A stretch of DNA of 8,051 bases, from the NCBI GenBank assembly GCA_003535955.1, contig DPZM01000228.1, positions 1 through 8,051 of the forward strand, in the 5' to 3' direction. This document shows, one piece after another, positions 1 through 6,429 of the stretch; the first letter of the stretch is position 1; every line of letters starts with the position of its first letter. Made by a program: the position numbers and the translations under genes. The notes under the pieces were generated by a model that saw only the letters and a list, made by a program, of their open reading frames with translations, had not been told where the DNA came from and did not search any database. The DNA comes from Lachnospiraceae bacterium (GTDB lineage: Bacteria > Bacillota > Clostridia > Lachnospirales > Lachnospiraceae).

Positions 1-635
1 CCTATAAACCCGAGAGTAATTCAATAGGAAGCGGACAGGTCCTAAAGGAACCCTATACCTTTGAAAAAGGACGTCTCATAGTATGGGAAATGACAGATAT
101 CCTTGTCCTTGACCTTGTTGAAAAGCATCTTATGACCGATCAGATCGTCCTCTATATCGGCTATGATATCGATAACCTCAAAAGAAATATGGAAGGTAAA
201 ACATTTACAGGAGAGATAACAACCGATTATTACGGACGGAACGTACCCAAGCCCGTACACGGGAGTGTTAATCTGAACGGATACACATCATCAACTAAGG
301 ATATTATAGATGCCGTTCTTGAACTGTATGACCGGCTGGTAGATCATGATCTGTATATAAGAAGGGTGACAGTTACAGCCAATCATGTCCTTGATGAGCA
401 GGCGGCCTTAAGGACAAGGCAATACGAGCAGCTTGATCTTTTTACCGATTATGAGCAGCTTAAAAAGAAAGAAGAGGAAGAAAAGGAAAGGCTTAACAGG
501 GAAAAGAACATACAGCATGCCGTTATAGATATTAAGAAGAAATTCGGTAAAAACGCCATTCTGAAGGGTACCAATTTCATAGAAGGAGCAATGACAAGAG
601 AGCGTAATTCACAGATAGGCGGTCACAGATCATAG
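1..635 (+). CDS. Y-family DNA polymerase (UmuC/DinB-like), C-terminal part only
   Basis: The frame is open from the left edge (first full codon at position 3) and gives 210 residues, so the gene starts outside the window. Near the start SNSIGSGQ resembles the SxSxSSGQ region of UmuC/DinB proteins at the entry to the little-finger domain, which grips the DNA primer-template; the stretch to about residue 140 fits that domain. A charged Lys/Glu-rich segment (about 155-175) follows, then a conserved tail with KKKFGKNAILKG and a C-terminal IGGH. The palm and fingers with the catalytic acidic residues are not visible. By family knowledge such enzymes copy past DNA lesions and are often SOS-induced, but no promoter or LexA site for this gene lies in the window. 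The ATG at 90 is internal because homology-bearing sequence continues upstream of it. The family call is firm; UmuC, UvrX or DinB cannot be told apart here. Confidence 0.85.
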   Translation, partial: YKPESNSIGSGQVLKEPYTFEKGRLIVWEMTDILVLDLVEKHLMTDQIVLYIGYDIDNLKRNMEGKTFTGEITTDYYGRNVPKPVHGSVNLNGYTSSTKDIIDAVLELYDRLVDHDLYIRRVTVTANHVLDEQAALRTRQYEQLDLFTDYEQLKKKEEEEKERLNREKNIQHAVIDIKKKFGKNAILKGTNFIEGAMTRERNSQIGGHRS

Positions 636-661
636 AAAAGGAAGAAAAATCAGAAACGGAT

Positions 662-874
662 ATGAATAATAGTCATGAATATGATGATATCATAAATCTT
701 AACAGGCCCAAAACAGGCCGTCATCCTAATATGTCAATAGAAAACAGGGCCGCTCAGTTCTCGCCGTTTGCAGCACTTACGGGATTTGACGCAGCCATAG
801 AAGAACAGGCAAGGGAAACCGCAAATAATATCCTTGCAAGTGAGGAAGGTTATGTATTTGAAGAAGCACCGTAG
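662..874 (+). CDS. short YolD-like protein linked to the translesion polymerase
   Basis: This 70-residue protein starts 26 bases after the polymerase gene. It has a YDDIINL segment, then RAAQFSPFAALTGFDAAI, which resembles the hallmark of small YolD-like proteins encoded beside UmuC/UvrX polymerases in Firmicutes. It is hydrophilic, with no membrane segment or signal peptide. No good Shine-Dalgarno sequence lies at the usual distance: an AAGGAAG lies about 18 bases upstream and the frame has no other ATG, GTG or TTG after the stop at 605-607. Translation may therefore be coupled to the polymerase gene. Relatives that I recall from Lachnospiraceae are clearly longer, with a C-terminal domain after this motif; here the protein stops soon after it. 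The biochemical role is unknown. The placement suggests a partner or regulator of the polymerase. Confidence 0.7.
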   Translation: MNNSHEYDDIINLNRPKTGRHPNMSIENRAAQFSPFAALTGFDAAIEEQARETANNILASEEGYVFEEAP

Positions 875-886
875 GTGGATCAAGCT

Positions 887-925
887 CGTTTAAAGGTTAC
901 TTAAACGTTTAAAGTCGGACTTTTT
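887..925 (+). terminator. weak candidate terminator after the polymerase unit
   Basis: CGTTTAA (887-893) and TTAAACG (901-907) form a perfect 7-bp AT-rich stem with a 7-base loop. A second small stem AAAGT/ACTTT (911-915 with 919-923) runs into a T tract at 921-925. It sits between the end of the YolD-like gene and the next promoter, which is where a terminator is expected. The stems are short and AT-rich, so termination may be partial. Confidence 0.4.
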
Positions 926-940
926 ATATATGTGAGGATA

Positions 941-949
941 TGATATAAT
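941..949 (+). promoter_or_regulatory. extended -10 promoter of the SPFH gene
   Basis: TGATATAAT is a perfect extended -10 (TGn plus TATAAT at 944-949). No convincing -35 hexamer is present; a T-rich stretch (921-925) lies at about the right distance and overlaps the preceding T tract. The predicted transcription start near 956 leaves a leader of about 40 bases before the ATG at 997. Confidence 0.55.
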
Positions 950-996
950 TTTTGATGTTGATCAATATTTCAATCATTAACAAGGGAGGTGGGATC

Positions 997-2016
997 ATGC
1001 CCGCAGTTACAGCTTTAGTTGTGATCATTTTTCTGTTTATCATCATTCTGTTCAAGAGTCTGTGTATAGTTCCCCAGGCAAGCGCATACATAGTTGAGGA
1101 ACTCGGCAAATACAAGACGACCTTGAGCGCAGGTCTTAACTTTATGTGGCCTTTTATCGACCGTGTTGTTAAGAAGGTATCCTTAAAGGAGCAGGTAGCG
1201 GATTTCGAACCCCAGCCTGTTATAACCAAGGATAATGTAACCATGATGGTAGATTCCGTGGTTTTCTTTCAGGTTTTCAATGCTGAGCTCTTCACTTATG
1301 GTGTTGAACGTCCCATAGCTGCAATAGAGAACCTGTCAGCAACTACCCTTCGTAATATCATAGGTTCAATGACGCTTGACGAAACACTTACTTCACGTGA
1401 CAACATCAATGCCCAGATAACAGCCATACTTGATGAAGCTACCGATAAATGGGGTATAAAGGTCAGCCGTGTTGAAGTAAAGAATATACAGCCGCCCCGT
1501 TCCATTCAGGATGCCATGGAGAAGCAGATGAGGGCAGAACGTGAGAAGAGAGAAGCAATTCTTACGGCGGAAGGTAAGAAGCAGTCGGCGATCACTCTTG
1601 CAGAAGGCGAGAAGCAGGCAGCAATCCTTCGCGCTGAGGCTGTAAAGGAGCAGCGTATCCGTGAGGCCGAAGGTGAGGCTGAAGCACTTCTTGCTGTACA
1701 GAGGGCAAGGGCCGAATCCATCAAGCTTATAAATGAGTCGCACCCTTCCATGCAGTATCTTACGTTAAAGTCATACGAAACCGCAGAGAAGATGGCCGAT
1801 GGTCAGGCAACCAAGATCATAGTCCCTTCCGAGCTTGCCAACTTATCGGGTACACTGACAGCACTTGCCGAAACGGTACACACTCAGCCGGCACCGCCTC
1901 AACATCCTGCCGGAAAGGGTGCACCCGTACCCGGAGTGAGAAGAGAAGTACAAAGGGAGACCGTTAAGCCTGCCGAACCCAGGCAGGGTATCATAGATCG
2001 TATGATAGGTGAATAA
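997..2016 (+). CDS. SPFH/band-7 domain protein (stomatin/QmcA-like)
   Basis: This 339-residue protein starts with a hydrophobic membrane segment (about residues 3-23), then an SPFH domain (about 24-175). Visible landmarks are EELGKYKTTLSAGLNFMWPF, the FEPQPVITKDNV strand pair and TSRDNINAQI. Residues about 175-245 are a Glu/Lys/Arg/Ala-rich coiled coil (repeats of AEGEKQAAI type), and about 295-325 is a Pro-rich tail. Family members oligomerise at the membrane, organise microdomains and bind membrane proteases or NfeD proteins. The start at 997 was chosen because AAGGGAGGTGG ends seven bases before it; the in-frame ATG at 952 lies at or before the predicted transcription start. The next gene begins one base after the stop, so the two are co-transcribed. 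Stomatin, QmcA and HflK/C subfamilies cannot be separated with certainty. Confidence 0.9.
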   Translation: MPAVTALVVIIFLFIIILFKSLCIVPQASAYIVEELGKYKTTLSAGLNFMWPFIDRVVKKVSLKEQVADFEPQPVITKDNVTMMVDSVVFFQVFNAELFTYGVERPIAAIENLSATTLRNIIGSMTLDETLTSRDNINAQITAILDEATDKWGIKVSRVEVKNIQPPRSIQDAMEKQMRAEREKREAILTAEGKKQSAITLAEGEKQAAILRAEAVKEQRIREAEGEAEALLAVQRARAESIKLINESHPSMQYLTLKSYETAEKMADGQATKIIVPSELANLSGTLTALAETVHTQPAPPQHPAGKGAPVPGVRREVQRETVKPAEPRQGIIDRMIGE

Positions 2017-2017
2017 T

Positions 2018-2437
2018 ATGAATGCAATAGTTGCCCTGTTTCCTGCAATATTCAATGTCCTTATAGTAGCGATCATAATACTGAGCATAAGGAAAAGACT
2101 TACTGATAAGGGCGGCAGAAGAACCGCGATCAGAAAAGACGATCCATACGTAAACAATTTCAGTGAGATGGTAAGCCACTATAACAAGGTAAACAACAGA
2201 TCATCAGGCCTGAAGATGGAAAACAGCCTGACTCTTAAGGATGACAGATCGTCCGACTGGATGGCCAAACAACTCAGGGAAGAAGCTGTGGCAATGGCAA
2301 GGGTCAGCGATATGTTTCAGCTTAAGCAGGATCACAAGAATAATTGTGAAGCTGAATTTATCAGGCGTTTTCATGAGTCTGCCTGCGATGCAGACGGAAT
2401 TGATAATGGTCTGCCTCAAAAGAGGAGGGCTAAATAA
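2018..2437 (+). CDS. single-pass membrane protein of unknown function, partner of the SPFH gene
   Basis: I do not recognise this 139-residue protein. Residues about 3-24 form a hydrophobic segment (IVALFPAIFNVLIVAIIILS), followed at once by a basic stretch (RKRLTDKGGRR), which predicts a cytoplasmic C-terminal part by the positive-inside rule. The rest is hydrophilic and charged, with two Cys near the C-terminus and a basic end (KRRAK). It starts one base after the SPFH stop; AGGTG at 2007-2011 gives a six-base spacing to the ATG at 2018. A GTG at 2009 in the same frame is possible but would overlap that Shine-Dalgarno sequence. SPFH genes are often followed by NfeD, but no beta-barrel OB-fold or multiple membrane helices are seen here. 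Its position suggests it works with the SPFH protein; that is inference. Confidence 0.75.
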   Translation: MNAIVALFPAIFNVLIVAIIILSIRKRLTDKGGRRTAIRKDDPYVNNFSEMVSHYNKVNNRSSGLKMENSLTLKDDRSSDWMAKQLREEAVAMARVSDMFQLKQDHKNNCEAEFIRRFHESACDADGIDNGLPQKRRAK

Positions 2438-2446
2438 ATATTTTAT

Positions 2447-2475
2447 TTGACAATGCAGATAATAGGTGCTAAGAT
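2447..2475 (+). promoter_or_regulatory. promoter of the rplU operon
   Basis: A perfect -35 TTGACA (2447-2452) is followed after exactly 17 bases by TAAGAT (2470-2475), which is preceded by TG at 2467-2468, giving an extended -10. Transcription should start near 2482, just ahead of the leader RNA. This is the best-matched promoter in the window, as expected for ribosomal protein genes. Confidence 0.8.
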
Positions 2476-2481
2476 ACTTGA

Positions 2482-2559
2482 GTATGCCGCTTAGTGGGGT
2501 TATAAATGTGTTGTCAAGCACTACCGAAGCTAGCGAGTAATTAGAACAGGAGGTGCCAT
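2482..2559 (+). promoter_or_regulatory. L21 leader RNA (cis-regulatory)
   Basis: The untranslated leader between the promoter and rplU has strong local pairing. CCGC-TTA-GTGG forms a small hairpin near 2487-2497. GCACTACC (2518-2525) can pair with GGAGGTGC (2549-2556), with one mismatch and one wobble, covering the Shine-Dalgarno sequence. GTGTT (2508-2512) can alternatively pair with the AAGCAC segment ending at 2521. Position and layout match the Firmicutes L21 leader family, by which L21 or its complex is thought to control its own operon. The family assignment is from memory of the class and has not been run against a covariance model. Confidence 0.65.
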
Positions 2560-2865
2560 ATGTACGCTATTATTGCAACCGGTGGTAAGCAGTATAAGGT
2601 TTCCGAGGGCGATGTGATCAAGGTTGAAAAACTTGGCGCTGAGGCTGGTGAGAGCGTTACTTTTGACCAGGTTCTTGCAGTATCCGATGATAAGCTTAAA
2701 GTTGGTAATGATGTGGCAGGCGCTACAGTAACAGCTACAGTTGTTGAGAACGGACGCGGTAAGAAGGTTATAGTATACCGTTACAAGAGAAAGAGCGGAT
2801 ATCATAAGAAGAACGGTCACAGGCAAGCATACACGCAGGTTAAGATCGATAAGATCAATGCTTAA
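2560..2865 (+). CDS. rplU: 50S ribosomal protein L21
   Basis: The 101-residue length is normal for bL21. The N-terminal MYAIIATGGKQYKV and the C-terminal basic run KRKSGYHKKNGHRQ are hallmarks of the family. L21 binds 23S rRNA in the large subunit and is an early-to-intermediate assembly protein. A strong AGGAGG lies at 2548-2553, seven bases before the ATG. It is the first gene of the operon and is followed after nine bases by the Prp protease gene and then by rpmA, the normal Firmicutes order. The leader upstream implies autogenous control. Confidence 0.98.
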   Translation: MYAIIATGGKQYKVSEGDVIKVEKLGAEAGESVTFDQVLAVSDDKLKVGNDVAGATVTATVVENGRGKKVIVYRYKRKSGYHKKNGHRQAYTQVKIDKINA

Positions 2866-2874
2866 GGATCGGAT

Positions 2875-3192
2875 ATGATTAAGGCTAAGGTTCTTACTCA
2901 TAATGGAAGCTATCATTCATTTTCCTGCATGGGACATGCGGGATTAGAAGATATAGGTAAGGATATAGTATGCGCAGCTGTTTCAATGCTTGTGATCAAT
3001 ACAGCCAATTCGCTTGACAAGCTTACCGATAATAGGATCACAGCTACCGATGATAAGTATATTCAATGGGAATTTATGGATATACCTGATGAAAAGGGTA
3101 AGCTTCTGATGGATTCCATGGTAATGGGCCTTAAGGAGATCGAGAAACAATACGGAAATAATTATTTAAGACTAATGATCGAGGAGGTGTAA
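2875..3192 (+). CDS. prp: ribosomal-processing cysteine protease Prp
   Basis: This 105-residue protein (YsxB family) carries the conserved GHAG with His21 and the DIVCAAVS motif with Cys33, the catalytic pair 12 residues apart as in the family. Prp removes the N-terminal extension of L27 so that it can be built into active ribosomes. The gene sits between rplU and rpmA, the standard position in Firmicutes, and its substrate L27 in the next gene has the extension, so enzyme and target agree. AAGGA at 2864-2868 overlaps the rplU stop and gives a six-base spacing. The stop is two bases before rpmA, and the rpmA Shine-Dalgarno sequence lies inside the last codons of this gene, so translation is probably coupled. 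Confidence 0.96.
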   Translation: MIKAKVLTHNGSYHSFSCMGHAGLEDIGKDIVCAAVSMLVINTANSLDKLTDNRITATDDKYIQWEFMDIPDEKGKLLMDSMVMGLKEIEKQYGNNYLRLMIEEV

Positions 3193-3194
3193 AA

Positions 3195-3479
3195 ATGTTT
3201 GAATTGAACCTTCAATATTTCGCTCATAAAAAGGGAGTGGGTTCCACCAAGAACGGCAGGGATTCAGAATCCAAGAGGCTTGGAGCGAAGAGAGCTGACG
3301 GACAGTTCGTAAAGGCAGGTAATATCTTATACAGACAGCGCGGAACCAAGATCCATCCCGGCGTAAATGTAGGCCGCGGCGGTGATGATACATTGTTTGC
3401 TCTGGTAGACGGTGTACTCAGGTTTGAGAGAAAAGGAAGAGATAAGAAGCAGGCTTCTGTATATCCTGTGGAACAGTGA
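3195..3479 (+). CDS. rpmA: 50S ribosomal protein L27 with Prp-cleavable extension
   Basis: This 94-residue bL27 starts MFELNLQYF, then AHKKGVGSTKNGRDS, the true N-terminus of mature L27. The nine-residue extension matches the Firmicutes Prp consensus (LNLQFF-A type), so cleavage is expected after Phe9. The mature N-terminal tail reaches the peptidyl transferase centre. Other family features are RLGAKRADGQ, NILYRQRGTKIHPG and the VGRGGDDTLFA segment. The start is fixed by GAGGAGGTG at 3180-3188, within the end of prp. Compared with common versions the extension has Phe2 and Tyr8, conservative changes that keep the hydrophobic recognition stretch. Confidence 0.98.
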   Translation: MFELNLQYFAHKKGVGSTKNGRDSESKRLGAKRADGQFVKAGNILYRQRGTKIHPGVNVGRGGDDTLFALVDGVLRFERKGRDKKQASVYPVEQ

Positions 3480-3487
3480 TCACTTAA

Positions 3488-3520
3488 GGCTCTAAACTGA
3501 ATGTTTAGAGCCAATTTTTT
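3488..3520 (+). terminator. intrinsic terminator or attenuator between rpmA and obgE
   Basis: GGCTCTAAAC (3488-3497) and GTTTAGAGCC (3503-3512) are a perfect 10-bp inverted repeat with a five-base loop, followed by AA and six T (3515-3520). This is a complete Rho-independent terminator. It separates the abundant ribosomal proteins from obgE only 15 bases ahead, so obgE expression would need read-through or an internal promoter. Confidence 0.9.
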
Positions 3521-3534
3521 ATCCGGGAGTTATT

Positions 3535-4824
3535 ATGTTTGCGGACAGGGCTAAAATCTATGTAAGAAGCGGTAAGGGAGGAGACGGGCATGTATCCTTC
3601 AGACGCGAGAAATATGTACCGGACGGTGGTCCGGATGGCGGCGACGGCGGTAAGGGCGGCGATGTTATAGTAGAGGTGGATCCCGGCCTTAATACTTTGG
3701 CTGATTTTCGCCATGTCCGGAAATATAAGGCAGAAGACGGAGAGAATGGGGGCAAGCGCAACTGCAGGGGCAAAAACGGCAAGGATATAGTGCTTAAGGT
3801 TCCGGCCGGAACTGTCCTTAAAGAATATGAATCCGGAAGGATCATTGTGGATATGTCAGGTGACAACAAGCGTGTCACAATATTACAGGGAGGACGCGGC
3901 GGATGCGGTAACCAGCATTACGCAACCTCAAAAATGCAGGCTCCCAAATACGCCCAGCCCGGTCAGCCGGCAATCGAACTTGATATAGCTATGGAACTAA
4001 AGGTAATAGCTGATGTCGGACTATTGGGTTTTCCCAACGTAGGCAAATCCACATTGCTTTCAAGGGTATCAAATGCACGGCCTGAAATAGCCAACTATCA
4101 TTTTACAACTATAAATCCCCATCTGGGTGTTGTGGATATGGATGGGATCAGCAGCTTTGTGATCGCGGATATCCCCGGACTCATTGAAGGCGCGTCTCAG
4201 GGCGTTGGGCTGGGGCATGATTTTTTAAGACATATTGAACGCACACGTGTATTGATCCATATTGTTGACGCGGCTTCAACAGAGGGACGTGATCCCATAG
4301 AAGATATATATGCTATAAATAAAGAGCTTAAGGACTATGACGAGAAGCTTGCTTTTCGTCCACAGGTCATTGCGGCTAACAAGGTGGATGCATTATTTTA
4401 TGGCTTGGATAATGATCCGATAGAAAGGATAAAGAGAGAATTTGAGCCTCAGGGATATAAGGTTTTTCCGATATCTGCGGTAAGCGGGCAGGGACTTAAG
4501 GAACTTCTGTATCATGTCAGCCATATGCTTGATGAACTGCCCAAAGAACCTGTTGTATTTGAATCCGAATTCAGCGCGACCCGGAATGATTCTGATAACG
4601 AACCGTATACTGTAGAATACGACTTTAAGAATAAAGTATACAGGGTTGAGGGTCCAAAGATCGAAAAGATGCTCGGATATACCAACATCGAATCCGAAAA
4701 GGGCTTCCGGTTCTTCCAGAACTTCATGAAAGATAACGGTATCCTTGATGAACTCAGAAATTTGGGGATTCAGGACGGTGACACGGTATATGTATACGGA
4801 CACGCCTTTGATTTCTACGAGTAG
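3535..4824 (+). CDS. obgE: GTPase ObgE/CgtA, 50S assembly factor
   Basis: This 429-residue protein has all three Obg domains. The glycine-rich Obg fold (about 1-158) includes DGGPDGGDGGKGGD and a later GGRGGCGN. The G domain has the P-loop GFPNVGKS at 165-172, DIPG at 212-215 followed by LIEGASQGVGLGHDFLRHI, NKVD at 282-285 and a G5 SAVSG near 315. The C-terminal OCT domain (about 348-427) contains YRVEGPKIEKML. Obg proteins bind the pre-50S particle and ppGpp and link ribosome maturation to nutrient state. GGGAG at 3525-3529 lies five bases before the ATG. The gene follows a strong terminator, so it is probably made at lower levels than L21 and L27. No sign of damage. Confidence 0.98.
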   Translation: MFADRAKIYVRSGKGGDGHVSFRREKYVPDGGPDGGDGGKGGDVIVEVDPGLNTLADFRHVRKYKAEDGENGGKRNCRGKNGKDIVLKVPAGTVLKEYESGRIIVDMSGDNKRVTILQGGRGGCGNQHYATSKMQAPKYAQPGQPAIELDIAMELKVIADVGLLGFPNVGKSTLLSRVSNARPEIANYHFTTINPHLGVVDMDGISSFVIADIPGLIEGASQGVGLGHDFLRHIERTRVLIHIVDAASTEGRDPIEDIYAINKELKDYDEKLAFRPQVIAANKVDALFYGLDNDPIERIKREFEPQGYKVFPISAVSGQGLKELLYHVSHMLDELPKEPVVFESEFSATRNDSDNEPYTVEYDFKNKVYRVEGPKIEKMLGYTNIESEKGFRFFQNFMKDNGILDELRNLGIQDGDTVYVYGHAFDFYE

Positions 4825-4831
4825 AATTGTA

Positions 4832-4849
4832 TTTCCTTTGGGAAGGAGA
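4832..4849 (+). promoter_or_regulatory. hairpin covering the yhbY ribosome binding site
   Basis: TTTCCTT (4832-4838) can pair with AAGGAGA (4843-4849) through seven pairs, one of them a G-T wobble, with a TGGG loop. The downstream arm is the yhbY Shine-Dalgarno sequence. If it forms in the mRNA it would lower yhbY translation. The stem is short, so the effect may be small. Confidence 0.4.
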
Positions 4850-4856
4850 AATGTTA

Positions 4857-5150
4857 ATGACGAGTAAACAGAGAGCTTATTTAAAAGGTCTTGCATCTAA
4901 TATGGAGCCCATTGTGCATGTCGGCAAGGCAAGTGCTTCTGCGGAGGTTGTAACATCCGTACAGGAAGCACTTGATGCCAGAGAGCTCATTAAAATCGGA
5001 GTTCTGAAAAACTGTGCCGATGATCCCCGCACAATAGCCGAAATTATATCCGAAAGGACTCATTCACAGATCGTGCATGTGATAGGCAAAAAAATAGTCC
5101 TTTATAAACCCAATAAGGACAAACCTAAGATCAAGCTGCCCTTAGATTGA
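4857..5150 (+). CDS. yhbY: ribosome assembly RNA-binding protein YhbY
   Basis: The 97-residue protein is almost wholly one CRM (CRS1-YhbY) RNA-binding domain. MTSKQRAYLKGLA and EPIVHVGKAS are the typical start, and the end has HVIGKKIVLYKP. Family members associate with pre-50S particles. The start at 4857 was chosen because AAGGAG (4843-4848) is eight bases upstream and MTSKQRAYL is the usual N-terminus; an in-frame ATG at 4851 is too close to that site and a TTG at 4827 lies ahead of it. It follows obgE by 32 bases, in keeping with a shared role in large-subunit assembly. Also named ribosome assembly RNA-binding protein YqeI in Bacillus. Confidence 0.94.
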   Translation: MTSKQRAYLKGLASNMEPIVHVGKASASAEVVTSVQEALDARELIKIGVLKNCADDPRTIAEIISERTHSQIVHVIGKKIVLYKPNKDKPKIKLPLD

Positions 5151-5174
5151 TAAACCACCCGGGAAATACATAAC

Positions 5175-5831
5175 GTGAACAAAGCAAAAGACAAAAAAAA
5201 GATTAAAACAGGGATCATAGGCGGTACCTTTAATCCCATTCATGTGGGACATCTTATACTTGCCGAAAATGCATATGATAAGCTGGGGCTTGATAAGGTA
5301 CTGTTTATGCCTACAGGAAGGTCATATCTTAAGGATCCTTCATCTATTCTCAGTGCTGACGACAGGATAGAACTTATCAATGAGGCGATAAAGGATAACG
5401 ACCACTTTGAGCTGTCCGAATATGAAACATGTAAAACCGGTAACACATATACCTGTGAAACCTTAAGCGAACTTAATCGCCTTTATCCTGATGAGGAATT
5501 CTATTTTATCATCGGAGAGGATTCAATATATAATATAGAATCCTGGAAAGATCCTCAGACAATATTCGATAACTGTATTCTTGTTGTCGCGCCAAGAGAC
5601 CATGAACCCGATGATAAACTCATAAACATTAAAGACCATCTCAGGGATAAATTCGATGCGGACATTATACTCCTTGATGCGCCGGATATAGATATATCAT
5701 CCAGTATGATAAGGAAAAGAATTGAAGAAAACCGTTCTATCAGATATTATGTCAGTGACGGAGTACGTGATATAATTATAAAGAAAGGTTTTTTCCAAAA
5801 TAAATCAAACAGGGCAAATAATGAACAATAA
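5175..5831 (+). CDS. nadD: nicotinate-nucleotide adenylyltransferase
   Basis: This 218-residue enzyme transfers AMP from ATP to nicotinate mononucleotide to give deamido-NAD, the central step of NAD synthesis. The nucleotidyltransferase signature GGTFNPIHVGH (16-26) holds the ATP-binding HxGH, and ISSSMIR (174-180) is the second ATP motif. The middle has FIIGEDSIYNIESWKDP, typical of NadD. The start is a GTG, preceded only by a weak GGGAAA about ten bases away; no ATG, TTG or other GTG lies between it and the core, so it is the only sensible start. It overlaps yqeK by 11 bases, a pairing seen across Firmicutes. Confidence 0.95.
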   Translation: MNKAKDKKKIKTGIIGGTFNPIHVGHLILAENAYDKLGLDKVLFMPTGRSYLKDPSSILSADDRIELINEAIKDNDHFELSEYETCKTGNTYTCETLSELNRLYPDEEFYFIIGEDSIYNIESWKDPQTIFDNCILVVAPRDHEPDDKLINIKDHLRDKFDADIILLDAPDIDISSSMIRKRIEENRSIRYYVSDGVRDIIIKKGFFQNKSNRANNEQ

Positions 5832-6411
5832 TTACGATGAAAAATTCATGTTTTCATTATATGACAAAGTACAAAAGGAGTTAAAGCACAAAAGGTTCAT
5901 TCATTCTGTGGGTGTGGCCGGAACGGCAGCAGCTTTGGCGATGAAGTATGGAGCTGATGTATATAAGGCCCAGATAGCCGGAATCCTTCATGACTGTGCA
6001 AAATGTTATGATGATGATGAGCTTGTAAGGTTATGTAAAAAAAGAGATATTGAAGTCACATCTTTCGAAGAGGAACACGGCTTTCTCCTCCATGCAAAAT
6101 ACGGCGCCTTTATGGCAAAAGAAAAATACGAGATAGAAGATGAGGATATCTTAAGTGCCATAAGATGGCATACAACCGGACATGAAAATATGACTCTGCT
6201 TGAAAAGATAATATATATAGCGGATTATATAGAACCGTCAAGAAACAAGGCGCAAAATCTTGATCTATTAAGAGCTTTGGCCTTTAATTCTTCGGATATT
6301 GATGAAGTTCTTCTTCCTATAATGAAGGGAACGATAGAATACTTAAGAAAAGATGAAAGCAATCTGGATACGACCACTCTGGCCGCTTACAGATATTATA
6401 ATGAAAAGTAG
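5821..6411 (+). CDS. yqeK: HD-domain bis(5'-nucleosyl)-tetraphosphatase YqeK
   Basis: This 196-residue HD-superfamily metalloenzyme has His28, the HD pair His57-Asp58 in LHDCAK, His91, His117 in RWHTTG and Asp135 in IADYIEPSR, which together make the full metal-binding set. YqeK proteins split Ap4A symmetrically to two ADP and so limit an alarmone-like nucleotide in stress. The ATG overlaps the end of nadD by 11 bases, with only a weak upstream AGGG, so translation is probably coupled. An LCP-family gene that sits after yqeK in some relatives is absent; rsfS follows after 18 bases. Confidence 0.94.
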   Translation: MNNNYDEKFMFSLYDKVQKELKHKRFIHSVGVAGTAAALAMKYGADVYKAQIAGILHDCAKCYDDDELVRLCKKRDIEVTSFEEEHGFLLHAKYGAFMAKEKYEIEDEDILSAIRWHTTGHENMTLLEKIIYIADYIEPSRNKAQNLDLLRALAFNSSDIDEVLLPIMKGTIEYLRKDESNLDTTTLAAYRYYNEK

Positions 6412-6429
6412 ATCAATAAAGAGGAAAAA

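Noticed and set aside
90..92. ATG as a start of the polymerase fragment
   Set aside because: Conserved polymerase sequence continues in frame to the left edge.
952..996. Upstream ATG for the SPFH protein
   Set aside because: It coincides with the predicted transcription start and lacks a ribosome binding site; 997 has a strong one.
2432..2448. AAATAAA/TTTATTT inverted repeat after the SPFH partner gene as a terminator
   Set aside because: Only A-T pairs, three-base loop, and it runs into the rplU -35; too weak to call.
3558..3878. Minus-strand 106-codon frame opposite obgE
   Set aside because: It is the Pro/Ser-rich reverse of the Gly-rich Obg fold and has no family features.
4827..4856. 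TTG and first ATG as starts of YhbY
   Set aside because: The TTG precedes the Shine-Dalgarno sequence and the ATG at 4851 is only two bases after it; 4857 gives the usual N-terminus.
4393..4896. Minus-strand 167-codon frame opposite the obgE 3' end
   Set aside because: Lies wholly opposite confident genes, crosses a gene boundary and shows no recognisable domain.
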